Assembly (NCBI RefSeq): GCF_003143855.1
Contig: NZ_QFRK01000033.1
Coordinates: 28,210 to 92,209, forward strand
Source: Streptomyces sp. NWU339
GTDB lineage: Bacteria; Actinomycetota; Actinomycetes; Streptomycetales; Streptomycetaceae
Reading direction: 5' to 3'
Length of the DNA stretch: 64,000 nt
Shown: positions 33,763 through 42,235 of the stretch, in pieces
Numbering within the stretch: position 1 is the first letter of the stretch
Layout: every line of letters begins with the position of its first letter
Made by a program: the position numbers and the translations under genes
Notes under the pieces: model-generated
Told to the model about the DNA's origin: nothing
The model's database searches: none
Seen by the model: only the letters and a program-made list of their open reading frames with translations

Positions 33763-33982
33763 ACGGACGTGCAGCGTGCCGACCTGGTGACATCCGCCGT
33801 GCCTTGCCTGATCGAAGCCGCAGGTCGACGGAGGCCGATGGTGACAACCAGCGTGCTTCGGCTCAGGTGAGTCGGGTACGGCGGATGGTGCGGTACCCGA
33901 GCTCCGTAATCGCTGAGGTCGCAGGTCACAAATGCTGCCGATGGCTCCGGTGGGAGGATGACGCCGGGCGGGGGAGGGGCAT

Positions 33983-34888
33983 GTGAGCGACGGGGTGAAG
34001 CGGTCGCCGGGGCTGCGTGTGGAGGAGTCGGGGAGCCCGCGCGGCTTGCGGGGGCCGCAGCCGATCTCCGTTTCGATGGTGGCGGTGCTGATGATGGCTC
34101 CGACGGCCGTGGAGATCGTGGGCTTCGTGGAGATGGCAGGGGAGTCTCCGATGCGCAGCGATGGTCCCGGCACCGGGTTGCTGATGCTTCCTTTCCTCTT
34201 CTGCTTCGGTCTTCCCGTGGCGTTCCTGGGCACGTTGTTCGGGGTGTTGCCGACGCTGTCGGTCGCCGTGTGGGCGGGGCGGCGGTGTGCCGGTCGGCAC
34301 GTGGAGTGGTGGATTCTGGCGGTGGCCGGTTGTTGGGCGGCCGCCGTGGCGCTGTGGCCGGCGGCGACGGGGGACGGCCTGGAGACCTGGCTGTGGGTGT
34401 GGCCGTCCGGCACGGCGGCGCTGTCGACGGTGACGCTGCTGACGCGGTGGGCCCTCACCCGTGGACGCCCGTACGGGACGATCGTCGGGGTCGGCCTGCT
34501 GTCGGCGGCCGCCGTGGTCGCCGTGGGGTCCTTGGCCTACGGGACCGGGCTGGTGGACGAGTACGCACCGCCCCGGGTCCACGCCTCGGACCTGGTCGGC
34601 ACGTGGAACGACGGCCGTGGCGGCACGCTGCGGCTGGACGGAGAAGGGCGTGCGGTGGCCACCGGCACCTGGAGCCAAGGCGGAGTGGACTCGCCGGACG
34701 GGCGATGTGAGGGCTCGGGCACGTGGAGGTTCGAACCGGACGACAATCCCTGGCTCCAGAGCGTCACCATCGATGTCGGCGATTGCTGGTCGGGGCAGTG
34801 GACACTGAGCGGCACGGCCGGCCGTCCCAAGCTGAACTACCAGCTCGGAGACACGGATTCGCCCGAGTGGTACGTGCTCAGCCGGTGA
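33983..34888 (+). CDS. Membrane protein with C-terminal extracytoplasmic domain
   Basis: A 301-residue product from GTG at 33983. Hydrophobic helices lie near residues 28-50, 65-92, 108-125, 140-155 and 165-190. A beta-rich domain follows: SDLVGTWNDGRGGTLRLDGE, GRAVATGTWSQGGVDSPDGR and WSGQWTLSG. The repeated WxxG-type strands resemble lipocalin-like bacterial surface domains. Two Cys (GRCEGSG, GDCWSG) may pair. No named family is recognised. A hairpin follows 10 bp after the stop. Confidence 0.72.
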   Translation: MSDGVKRSPGLRVEESGSPRGLRGPQPISVSMVAVLMMAPTAVEIVGFVEMAGESPMRSDGPGTGLLMLPFLFCFGLPVAFLGTLFGVLPTLSVAVWAGRRCAGRHVEWWILAVAGCWAAAVALWPAATGDGLETWLWVWPSGTAALSTVTLLTRWALTRGRPYGTIVGVGLLSAAAVVAVGSLAYGTGLVDEYAPPRVHASDLVGTWNDGRGGTLRLDGEGRAVATGTWSQGGVDSPDGRCEGSGTWRFEPDDNPWLQSVTIDVGDCWSGQWTLSGTAGRPKLNYQLGDTDSPEWYVLSR

Positions 34889-34897
34889 GATAAGCAG

Positions 34898-34915
34898 GCG
34901 CACCGGCTGGTGCGC
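34898..34915 (+). terminator. Hairpin after the membrane protein gene
   Basis: GCGCACC, four bases, then GGTGCGC, 10 bp after the TGA at 34886-34888 and before the convergent MFS gene. The 7-bp stem has no T tract. Confidence 0.5.
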
Positions 34916-35040
34916 AGTACCCGCATTGAGCTGAGCGGCGTAGTCGGCCGGGCTGGCAGGATGCGCGGTGGTGACCGGGCTTGCCTGACGGCTGCGACCG
35001 TTGACGGAGTCGTGCCGGCTGTTCGCGGCGACAGGGGCCG

Positions 35041-36345
35041 TCACGCAGCCGGGGCCGGAGCCTCCGGCGGGGCGGGGAGTGTCCGTCCCAGGCGGGCGAG
35101 TGGAGACAGGGCCATCAGTGCCGGTGACAGCAGCATGCCTGCGGCTGTCACCAGGAGGCTGGTGCGCGTCCCCCACCCTTCCGCGAGGAAGCCGCCGAGC
35201 AGCGAACCGAGCGGGGTCATCCCCATGCCGACGAAGTTGATCGTCGCGGCCGCGCGGCCCTGCATCCCGTCCGGAGTGAGGGTCTGCCGGACGGCCATGA
35301 GCGTGACGTTCACCAGCTGACCGAAGGCCCCGAACACGAAGCTGATCGCAAGGAGCGCGGGAATCGTCACCGCGGAGGAACCGCGCAGTGCGGGCACAAG
35401 CAGGAACACGCCGTCGCCGAGTGCCGCCGCGGACACGAGCACGGCGCCATGTCCGAACCGGCTCGGCAGGCGGGCGGCCAGCAGCGAGCCCAGGAGCGCT
35501 CCAGGTCCCGTCGCCGACAGTGCCAGCCCGACGGCGGTGCCCGACAGGTGCAGGTCCCGTGGCAGGAACAGCAGATAGACGGTCATCACAGCAGCGAAGA
35601 AGAACTGGAAGGCGGCTGATGCGAGGCACACGGCCCGCAGCGAGGTGTCGCCGGCGACAAAGCGGAGGCCCTCGTGGATCCGCCGCCAGACCCGAGGAGG
35701 ACGTTCCGAGCGCTCCGGGATCGACTCGTGGCGACCGATCCGTCGGATCGACAGGAACGACAGCGTGAAGAACAGCGCGCTGGAGGCGGCGGCGATCGGC
35801 GCCGACAGCACGGACACCAGCGCACCACCGAGGGCGGGACCGCCGATCTGCGCCGCGGACCGACTGCCCTCGAGCGCGCTGTTGGCCCGCACCAACTGAT
35901 CGCGTTTCACCAGCCTTACCAAGGACGCCTGGTACGCCACGTCGAAGAACACGGACAGGGCCCCGACGGTGAAGGCGACCACGAGCAGCGCCGGCAGGCC
36001 GAGCCAGCCGAGGAGGCCGGCCACGGCGGCGGCGCCCAGCGCCAGGGCCCGGCCGACGTCCGTCAGCACCATCACCGTGCGGGTCCGCCACCTGTCCACC
36101 CACGCGCCGACGAAGAGCGAGAGCAGCAGAATCGGCGCCTGCCCCACCGCGCGCAGGGCGCCCAACTGGCCGGCACCGGCGTTGAGCGCCAGGACGGCGA
36201 AGAGCGGCAGAACCACCAGACTTGCGTGTTCGCCCAGTTGGGAGGCCGTCTGGCCCACCCAGAGCCTGCGGAAGTCGCCGTCCCGCCACAGGCTGGACGG
36301 AGCAGGACGAACGGAATCGGATCGGGCGGAGGAAGAGGACGGCAC
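35041..36345 (-). CDS. MFS exporter (enterobactin/macrolide exporter-like)
   Basis: The 434-residue product from GTG at 36345 has the layout of MFS_3 drug and siderophore exporters. It begins LWRDGDFRRLWVGQTASQLG, then motif A-like LFVGAWVDRWRTRTVMVLTD, DVAYQASLVRLVKRDQLVRA and NSALEGSRSAAQIGGPALGG, with 10-12 membrane helices. It probably exports a drug or metabolite. Its 146-nt leader contains an 8-codon ORF with a strong ribosome site and mutually exclusive hairpins. This suggests induction by ribosome-targeting compounds. It is monocistronic. Confidence 0.92.
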   Translation of the reverse strand: MPSSSSARSDSVRPAPSSLWRDGDFRRLWVGQTASQLGEHASLVVLPLFAVLALNAGAGQLGALRAVGQAPILLLSLFVGAWVDRWRTRTVMVLTDVGRALALGAAAVAGLLGWLGLPALLVVAFTVGALSVFFDVAYQASLVRLVKRDQLVRANSALEGSRSAAQIGGPALGGALVSVLSAPIAAASSALFFTLSFLSIRRIGRHESIPERSERPPRVWRRIHEGLRFVAGDTSLRAVCLASAAFQFFFAAVMTVYLLFLPRDLHLSGTAVGLALSATGPGALLGSLLAARLPSRFGHGAVLVSAAALGDGVFLLVPALRGSSAVTIPALLAISFVFGAFGQLVNVTLMAVRQTLTPDGMQGRAAATINFVGMGMTPLGSLLGGFLAEGWGTRTSLLVTAAGMLLSPALMALSPLARLGRTLPAPPEAPAPAA

Positions 36346-36455
36346 AGGGACCCCTCGGATGACCGAAGACGAGAGCCGCCGACCGGCGCACGCCAGGCGT
36401 ACCGACGGTTTCAGGCAGCGTGAAGCGAAGGCTCGCTGTGCCGCGCTGTGAGGGC

Positions 36456-36502
36456 AGCACGCGATGACAGGCCGCTCGCGGCCTCAGACGTCAACGCGTG
36501 CT
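36456..36502 (-). promoter_or_regulatory. Candidate ribosome-mediated attenuator upstream of the MFS gene
   Basis: On the minus strand AGCACGCG (36502-36495), inside the last codons of the leader ORF, can pair with CGCGTGCT (36463-36456). Between them lies AGGCCGC-GA-GCGGCCT (36484-36469), a compact hairpin just after the leader stop. A ribosome stalled on the leader ORF would prevent the outer pairing and alter folding of the leader. The strict geometry is the evidence; there is no experiment. Confidence 0.5.
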
Positions 36503-36517
36503 CGGACGACCGACCAT
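36491..36517 (-). CDS. Leader peptide MVGRPSTR
   Basis: ATG at 36517 preceded by AAGGAG at an ideal 6-nt spacing encodes eight residues and a TGA at 36493-36491. It lies 145 nt upstream of the MFS start on the same strand. Upstream, TAGTGT (about 36560-36565) with TTCGTG 17 bp before it may be the promoter. A strong ribosome site on so short an ORF before an exporter fits a sensor peptide. Alternatively it is the stub of a deleted regulator gene (TetR proteins often begin with a GRP-type motif). Confidence 0.5.
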   Translation of the reverse strand: MVGRPSTR

Positions 36518-36714
36518 GTCTTCGCTCCTTGTGAGTCACTCGCTCACTCGCTGCGCGAACACTAGCTCCCGCTCGGCAGGGCACGAAAGGCAATTAAGGG
36601 CCGGGCGGGCGGCTCAGCCGGTCATTCGGGAGTGCTGCCGTGCGCCTGAGCTGTGCGCGAAGGCAGAGCGCAACTCGGTGGCGTCCGGAGTGGAAGTCGG
36701 GAAGGCTTGCGCGC

Positions 36715-37098
36715 ATGGTTTCGGTAGTGCAGAACGTGGCGATCGACTGTGCGGATGCCTATGAGCTGGCCCGGTTCTGGAGCGGGGTGACCGGCCGTCC
36801 GCTGCATCCGGAGGACAGACCGGGTGACCCGGAGATTCAGGTGCTGCTGGCGGAGGGCCCGGTGCTGCACTTCAACCAGGTGCCCGAGGCCAAGACGGTC
36901 AAGAACCGGATCCATCTGTGTCTGCGCCCTGAGACCTCGCGCGAGCAGGAGGTGGAACGGCTGCTGGGCCTCGGTGCCACCTTCGTCACCGATCACCGGA
37001 ATCCCGATGGATCTGGTTGGGCGGTCCTTGCTGACCCCGAAGGCAACGAATTCTGCGTTCTGCGCAGCGATTCCGACCGAGCCGCCATGAATTCCTGA
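36715..37098 (+). CDS. VOC (glyoxalase-like) family protein
   Basis: I chose the ATG at 36715 (MVSVVQNVAIDCADAYELAR). The 127-residue product is a single VOC unit: FWSGVTGRPLHPEDRPGDPE, LHFNQVPEAKTVKNRIHLCL and WAVLADPEGNEFCVLRSD. Such proteins use paired beta-alpha-beta-beta-beta folds for metal-dependent chemistry or binding. The HLCL and GNEFCVL segments carry candidate ligands. The substrate is unknown. Longer in-frame readings start in poor coding sequence. Confidence 0.87.
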   Translation: MVSVVQNVAIDCADAYELARFWSGVTGRPLHPEDRPGDPEIQVLLAEGPVLHFNQVPEAKTVKNRIHLCLRPETSREQEVERLLGLGATFVTDHRNPDGSGWAVLADPEGNEFCVLRSDSDRAAMNS

Positions 37099-37198
37099 AG
37101 CTCACGCGCCACCCTGGCCGGTTTCGCATGACTGCTGGTCACAGCCACTCGTGGATGGTCGAGATGCGAACGGTCGCCTCGATCCGGCTCTGGCTCCG

Positions 37199-37990
37199 CT
37201 AGTGCTCCGCGGCTGGCCGGCCGTCCGAGCCGGTGGCCGACGGCGGCACCTCGAGGACGAAGAACAGGAAGGTGGGTCTGGTTGAGAGGTCGTGGAAGTC
37301 GTCGGGGAACAGTTCACGGGCGGCCGGGTCGGGCTGCGGCTCGCTGATGCCGGCAAGGCGGAAGCCGGCGGTGGTGAAGGCGTCGGTCATCGCGTGCAGT
37401 GGCTTGCGCCAGAACCTCATGGGGACGGACTGCCCGTTGAACGTCCAGTCGAAGGTACAGCTGGTGGTCGCGAAGTAGTCGGGCCGAGGATCCTGGATCG
37501 TGTAGGCCACGAAGGGGTGGTCCACCGACGCGATCAGTCGGCCGCCGGGCCTGAGCACTCGCCGCAACTCGGCCAGCGTCGGCCCCCAGTCCTCCAGGTA
37601 GTGCAGCACCAGCGACGCGACCACGTCGTCGAACGCACCGTCGGCGAACGGCAGGCGGTCGCTCAGGTCGACCAGGTGCAGGGCCACGTCGTCACCGAGC
37701 CGTCGCCTGGCCAGCGCCAGCATCCCGGCGCTGGCGTCGATGCCGGTGACGATGGCACCGCGGTCGCGCAGTGCGGCGGACAGGGGGCCCGAGCCGCAGC
37801 CGGCGTCCAGGATCCGACGGCCGGTCACGTCTCCGGCCAAGGCCAACATTGCGGGCCGCTCGTAGTACGCGTTCACGAGGTTGTTCTCGGTTTCCGCCGA
37901 GTACGCCTCGGCGAAACCGTCGTAGTCGTTCACCCGGATCGGATCGGCGGACTGGGCGAAGCTCTCGGGCATGTCGGTCAAGCGTTCCAT
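37199..37990 (-). CDS. Class I SAM-dependent methyltransferase
   Basis: A 263-residue product. Motif I is RRILDAGCGSGPLSAALRDR (about 58-77), acidic residue loop VTGIDASAGMLALARRRLG, post-motif LPFADGAFDDVVASLVLHYL and VLRPGGRLIASVDHPF. This is the Methyltransf_11 layout, acting on small molecules. It stands alone and nothing in the neighbourhood points to the acceptor. The C-terminal half (FDWTFNGQSVPMRFWRKPLH) probably forms the substrate pocket. Confidence 0.9.
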   Translation of the reverse strand: MERLTDMPESFAQSADPIRVNDYDGFAEAYSAETENNLVNAYYERPAMLALAGDVTGRRILDAGCGSGPLSAALRDRGAIVTGIDASAGMLALARRRLGDDVALHLVDLSDRLPFADGAFDDVVASLVLHYLEDWGPTLAELRRVLRPGGRLIASVDHPFVAYTIQDPRPDYFATTSCTFDWTFNGQSVPMRFWRKPLHAMTDAFTTAGFRLAGISEPQPDPAARELFPDDFHDLSTRPTFLFFVLEVPPSATGSDGRPAAEH

Positions 37991-38343
37991 CGTCGCAGCC
38001 TAGTTCTCACATGATCCGCCGGGCAGGCCCTTGGATGAATGAGTTCGGTGGGCGACGGTCCGCAGGCCACGCTCCGAGACGGCGGCGACGGCGCTGTGCC
38101 TGCTCATGCGCATGACGGACGGCCACCACCCGGAGAGCACCCGCACGGAACTGTCGACGTGCCTGGTGGAACGCGCGAGCACCGCACGGCCACGCGGCCG
38201 GTGAAGCGGCCGTCCTGCACGAGTCACGGGCCGTCGCCCGCCCCATAGCGCATTGGATCACGACAAGGGCCGCGTCGTGCCGTCTTCAACCATCTTTCCG
38301 GAAAGTCCTGTTGTGTTACTCCGTGCGCCCCTATGCTGCCCCC
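37991..38343. other. Intergenic stretch, no supported gene
   Basis: 353 bp with only patchy coding bias and no start with a ribosome site. Short readings on either strand resemble nothing known. At its right end TATGCT (38332-38337) lies six bases before the GTG at 38344, so the next gene may be transcribed as a leaderless message, with TTGTGT at 38311-38316 as a weak -35. Confidence 0.5.
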
Positions 38344-39093
38344 GTGAACAATGATGTGACCAACGCCACACAGGGGGTGTCGGTGCAGGCGGACGGATCG
38401 AACGACTCCGCTCCGCCGCCTCCCGGGTGGCTCAGGCGTGCGGCCGAGCGGGTGCGCACCGCCCTCGTGGACACGCGGGGGCTCGTCCTGATGCTCGTGG
38501 CCGATCTCGTGACCGTCCTCGGGGCGGGTGCCGTCTGGCTGGCACTCGGCGGGGATCCCGCGGTGGTCGGTGTGGCGGCCGGGGCCCTGCTGGCCTTCGG
38601 CGCCGCCATGCTGCCCCTCATCGGGCGCCGGAACGCGGACGGGGAGCCGCCGCTGTGGCCGCCGTTCGTCCTCGTGGTGATTCCGCTGGCCGTCCTGGCC
38701 GTGGGACTGCCGGCCTGGGGCACGTGGGCGTTCCTGGAAAGCCGCCACGTGGACGTGACGCACCGCGTCGAGTTCGCCCTCGACCCTCCCTTGGTGGACG
38801 GCGAGACCGCCGTCGCCTCCGTGCACACCGACGATCCCCGACCGCGGCTGAGCATCACCTTCGCCCTGGTCCAGCACGACCCCGCCGCTCCGATGTGCGC
38901 GCCCGGCAGCGAGTTGACCGTGACCCTCAAGTCGAGTGCCGGAAAGAACCAGGCCCGGACCGGGGCCGCCGGCACGGAGTTCGCCTTCGCCCTGGGACCG
39001 GGGGCGACCGACATCGAACTGTCCGTCCGGCTCCATGCGGAGCAGGGCTGCGAACTGGACCTGTCCGTCGCCTCGGCGCAACTGGATGATTAG
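38344..39093 (+). CDS. Hypothetical membrane protein
   Basis: A 249-residue product from GTG at 38344. A proline-rich start (SDNSAPPPPGWLRRAA-like region) is followed by three hydrophobic helices: about 47-70, 75-95 and 110-130 (FVLVVIPLAVLAVGLPAWGT). An extracytoplasmic beta-rich domain (about 135-249) has two cysteines (MCAPGS and GCELDL). It lies 9 bp upstream of a solute-binding lipoprotein gene, so the two are probably co-transcribed. No family is recognised. Confidence 0.72.
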   Translation: MNNDVTNATQGVSVQADGSNDSAPPPPGWLRRAAERVRTALVDTRGLVLMLVADLVTVLGAGAVWLALGGDPAVVGVAAGALLAFGAAMLPLIGRRNADGEPPLWPPFVLVVIPLAVLAVGLPAWGTWAFLESRHVDVTHRVEFALDPPLVDGETAVASVHTDDPRPRLSITFALVQHDPAAPMCAPGSELTVTLKSSAGKNQARTGAAGTEFAFALGPGATDIELSVRLHAEQGCELDLSVASAQLDD

Positions 39094-39102
39094 GAAAGGC
39101 CC

Positions 39103-39996
39103 GTGACCGTCATGACGCACGCTCCGCGCCGCCCGCGCTCCCGCCGCCCCTCACCCCACCGGTACGCACGGATCGCGGCGGCCGCCCTGCTGTCGCTCAC
39201 CGCTGCGGCCTGCGGGGGTGGCGAGAAGTCCCCCACCGGCACCGTCTACATCGGCGGCAAGAACGACCAGCCGGGCTTCAACCTCCACAGCCAGCACACC
39301 GATCGCGGCTTCGAGGTCGACCTGGCCGCCTACCTCGGAGAGCGGCTCGGCTTCACACCGAGGTTCCACGACGTGGTGTCCGCCGAGCGGGAGCAGGAAC
39401 TCGACGGCGAGTCGCCGGCGTCGGAGCTGGTCATCGCCACCTACTCCATCACCCCGCAGCGGGACGAGCAGGTCGACTTCGTGGGCCCCTACTTCGTCAC
39501 CAAGCAGGGTTTCCTGGTCCGCGAGGACTACCGGGACATCAGGAGCGAGAAGGACGTGGAGGGCAAGGTGGTCTGCACGGTCGCGGGTTCGACGTCGGCC
39601 ATCGCGCAACTGCCCGCCGACACGACACCGCACATCGAGATCGACTACTCGACCTGTGTGCGAAAGCTCCAGCAGGGCGACGTCGACGCGGTGTTCACCG
39701 ACGAGGCACTGCTCTACGGATACGTGGAGCAGCAGAAGAGCAGCAAGGTGCCCCTCAAGGTGGTCCCCGACGTCTCGTTCGGGACCATCAACCGGTACGG
39801 CGTCGGGCTGCGGGAGGGCCGGCCGGAGTTCTGCGCCGAACTCCGGGAAGCCCTGCGCAAGTACCTCACCAAGGAGTGGGCCAGCGACGTCAAGGTCCAA
39901 CTGCCCGCGCTGGTCGCCGCCTACCCCGGTGACTGGGAGAACCGCTTCCGTCCCGACCCGCAGGACCTGGACGTCTACTCCTCCTGCAAGGGGTGA
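39103..39996 (+). CDS. Amino-acid type solute-binding lipoprotein (SBP_bac_3)
   Basis: A 297-residue product. The lipobox is TAAACGGG after a basic start. The family core has FNLHSQHTDRGFEVDLAAYL, then LVIATYSITPQRDEQVDFVG and PYFVTKQGFLVR, KVVCTVAGSTSAIAQLP and LQQGDVDAVFTDEALLYGYV. These proteins bind polar amino acids such as glutamate. No permease or ATPase gene is next to it; it follows a membrane protein with an extracytoplasmic domain. It may therefore be a sensor or orphan receptor rather than a transport subunit. Confidence 0.9.
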   Translation: MTVMTHAPRRPRSRRPSPHRYARIAAAALLSLTAAACGGGEKSPTGTVYIGGKNDQPGFNLHSQHTDRGFEVDLAAYLGERLGFTPRFHDVVSAEREQELDGESPASELVIATYSITPQRDEQVDFVGPYFVTKQGFLVREDYRDIRSEKDVEGKVVCTVAGSTSAIAQLPADTTPHIEIDYSTCVRKLQQGDVDAVFTDEALLYGYVEQQKSSKVPLKVVPDVSFGTINRYGVGLREGRPEFCAELREALRKYLTKEWASDVKVQLPALVAAYPGDWENRFRPDPQDLDVYSSCKG

Positions 39997-40149
39997 TCAC
40001 CGGTGGCATCGACGTCGAAGCCGCTGAGGTGCGCAGGGCGGTGACGCCGACCGGGAGGGAGTCGTGCCGGTAGCCGGTGGTGCGGGTGCGGATGAGGAGC
40101 GCGGGGGCCGACATGCGCCCGAGCCCGTGCAGACCGGCCCGCCCTCCCC

Positions 40150-40776
40150 TCAGCCGCCCGCGTCCACGTCGTTGCGGGGCGCCCCGTCCCCGGCCGGCGG
40201 CAGATCGCCGCGCTCGACGGGCTCGGACGGCGCCGCGCCGTCGGCGGGCGCGGACGGCAGCAGCTCGGCAACCTCCTCACCGGACGGCCGACGGGCGTCC
40301 CGCGCCGCCTCACGCAGGACGTCGCGGGAGACGCCCGCATCGCCCTCGAGCCGTACGACGTGGTCCTCCTTCACCACGGCGTACTCGTGCGTCCCCCGAC
40401 CGGAGCGGTACCAGACTCCCTCCCCGTCCGACTCGCACGTCTGCTGCCCCGTGGCGCAGTCGGAGGCGGACATCGTGCCCCGGTCGACGTACAGCCGCAG
40501 CTGCCCGCCCTCCTGCCGCGAGACGTACGTGGCGGAGAAACCGTCCCCGCCGTACACCCCGACGGACTGCCGGGCGAGCGCGAACCCGGGTGCCTCGATG
40601 ACGTAGACGAGCTCCGGGGCGATGCCCAACGCCCTGGCGCGGGTGACGAGTTCGGCGGCGGGGGCGTCGGTGTCCCGCGGCTGCCCCGGCTCACTGCCGC
40701 AGGCGGTGAGCAGCAGAGGAGCGAGGAGCAGAGGAGCGAGCAGCAGCGGCAGCAGTGGGCGCACGGTACGGACCAT
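40150..40776 (-). CDS. Hypothetical lipoprotein
   Basis: I chose the ATG at 40776 (MVRTVRPLLPLLLAPLLLAP), which gives a compact lipoprotein signal ending LLLTACGSEP. Mature part about 180 residues: ELVTRARALGIAPELVYVIE, a cysteine pair in SDCATGQQTCESDGEGVWYR, and a flexible Pro/Ala/Gly-rich tail from about residue 175. No named family. An upstream in-frame ATG at 40839 would add 21 residues that overlap a VOC remnant. Confidence 0.7.
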   Translation of the reverse strand: MVRTVRPLLPLLLAPLLLAPLLLTACGSEPGQPRDTDAPAAELVTRARALGIAPELVYVIEAPGFALARQSVGVYGGDGFSATYVSRQEGGQLRLYVDRGTMSASDCATGQQTCESDGEGVWYRSGRGTHEYAVVKEDHVVRLEGDAGVSRDVLREAARDARRPSGEEVAELLPSAPADGAAPSEPVERGDLPPAGDGAPRNDVDAGG

Positions 40777-40807
40777 GCGCCCATCCAACCGGACGCCGGT
40801 CGCCGGC

Positions 40808-40918
40808 GTCCGTGCCATCGGGATGGTCGTCTCCGCCATGGCCGCTTCTGTCGCCTTCTACCGCCGGCTCGGGGTCGCGTTCCCCGAGAGCGCCGACACG
40901 CCGGGGTGGGCCTGCGGT
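40808..40918 (+). pseudogene. N-terminal fragment of a VOC (glyoxalase-like) protein
   Basis: The plus strand reads VRAIGMVVSAMAASVAFYRR, then LGVAFPESADTPGWACG. This matches the first strand and helix of glyoxalase/bleomycin-resistance proteins (RxIGLVVSDMxxSLAFYRRLG). The match stops after about 37 residues, just before the 3' end of the convergent depolymerase gene, and no rest of the domain is seen. It is a truncated remnant without a clear start. Confidence 0.65.
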
Positions 40919-40943
40919 ACCGGCCCGCCCCGGCGCGTGGGTC

Positions 40944-41990
40944 TCACCCGCCGAGTGCGGTGACCATGTTCATGATGGTCTCGACCTGGGCGCCGCCCTG
41001 GATGGGGTAGTTGGTGGCGCCGAGGTAGCCCCACCAGTCCCAGCATCCGTTGGGGTTCACGTAGGACGACGTGGCCTGCGGATACAGGACGATCATCTTG
41101 TTGTTGTCGGCGTACTGGTTGAGGTTGGCGCGGTCGACGAAGGTCGTACCGATCGTGTCGTACCCCTGCTTGCAGCCGTGCAGGGAAACCATCAAGCGGC
41201 AGCTCTGCCCCGACTCACAGGACTTGGGGACGTAGGCGAATCCGGAGCTGCCCATGCTCAGGGTGCTCGCCATTCCGTTGACGGCGTGGGTGCTCTGCCC
41301 GAACTTGATGAGCTTGCCCGTCAGCGGCCCGGTGTTGGGGGAGGAGACCGAGCCGAAGAGCTTCTGCAGCAGTGCTCTCTGGGGGTCGGTGCCGCAGTCG
41401 TTCATGTACGGCGCGCTGTTCGCGGTGCAGCTGTTCGGCCCGTACGGGGTGACCCAGGAATGCCCCGCCGTGGAGGTGTTGTCGTAGGTCACGTTCGCGC
41501 CGAAGTGCTGGTAGAAGGCCTTCCCGGCGTCGCCGACCGAGGGCTTCACCGTGGTGTCGTTCTTGCCCTGGTAGAGGTACACGGGGCTGCCGGACAGGTT
41601 GCCGACCGGGTCGATCCACCCGTAGGAGGACCAGGTGGAGGCCCTCGAGGTCAGAGTGCTCGTATAGGTGGGGTAGAGGTTGTCCCCGCAGCCGTACAGG
41701 GCCTGGTAGACGTTGTTCTGGGCGCAGTAGTACGGTCCCGCCCCGAAGATCGCCGCGCCCTTGATCTTCTTCGAGTGGGCGACGTGCAGCTGACCGGCCA
41801 TGTAGCCCCCGGAGGAGATTCCGGAGACGTACACGCCGGATACGTTGTGGCGGGTGAGACTGCCCGACACCGGGGGAACCGTGTGGGGAGTGGCGGCCCG
41901 GGCGGTACCTGCCGACGTCAGCAGGGCCACCAGGACGGAGAGGATCAAGGCGGGGGACCACCGGAGGACACGTTGACGGGCTCGCATCAT
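40944..41990 (-). CDS. Secreted PHB depolymerase family esterase
   Basis: I chose the ATG at 41990 (MMRARQRVLRWSPALILSVL). The 348-residue product has a signal peptide ending near ARAATPHT and the lipase box SGISSGGYMAGQ with Ser nucleophile. LYQGKNDTTVKPSVG is near the catalytic Asp, and HSWVTPYG gives the catalytic His region. A C-terminal segment reads LMVSLHGCKQGYDTIGTTF and WDWWGYLG. The paired cysteines fit extracellular short-chain polyhydroxyalkanoate depolymerases and related polyester hydrolases. No linker or substrate-binding domain is attached. Confidence 0.9.
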   Translation of the reverse strand: MMRARQRVLRWSPALILSVLVALLTSAGTARAATPHTVPPVSGSLTRHNVSGVYVSGISSGGYMAGQLHVAHSKKIKGAAIFGAGPYYCAQNNVYQALYGCGDNLYPTYTSTLTSRASTWSSYGWIDPVGNLSGSPVYLYQGKNDTTVKPSVGDAGKAFYQHFGANVTYDNTSTAGHSWVTPYGPNSCTANSAPYMNDCGTDPQRALLQKLFGSVSSPNTGPLTGKLIKFGQSTHAVNGMASTLSMGSSGFAYVPKSCESGQSCRLMVSLHGCKQGYDTIGTTFVDRANLNQYADNNKMIVLYPQATSSYVNPNGCWDWWGYLGATNYPIQGGAQVETIMNMVTALGG

Positions 41991-42235
41991 GTGCACCTGC
42001 TCCCTGGGGCTTGCGGTCCGGTCAAGGCGCCGGTCCGTGCGGTAGCGGAACAGTAGAGGTGACACGAGAACACTGGCGATGTGTGCGGCACACATCCATC
42101 AGCGGATCGAAGTGGCTCAAAGACACTGGTCCTGACGGCCGGTGCGCCGGGCCCGAGCCGAGCGGGCGGAAGCAGCGCCCGGGGAGACCGTTGCCGACGC
42201 CCGGGAAGACCACGACCCCTGCCCGGTGCTTGCGG

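Noticed and set aside
33926..36460. A long minus-strand open frame over 33.9-36.5 kb
   Set aside because: It is a shadow frame spanning several genes on both strands, Arg/Gly/Pro-rich without motifs. The MFS gene in another frame is well supported.
36411..36593. A 60-residue minus-strand ORF upstream of the MFS gene
   Set aside because: It overlaps the leader ORF in another frame, has poor codon use and no ribosome site; the eight-codon ORF has AAGGAG at ideal spacing.
38000..38261. Short minus-strand ORFs between the methyltransferase and the membrane protein
   Set aside because: No ribosome site or recognisable domain; frames overlap each other and coding bias is weak.
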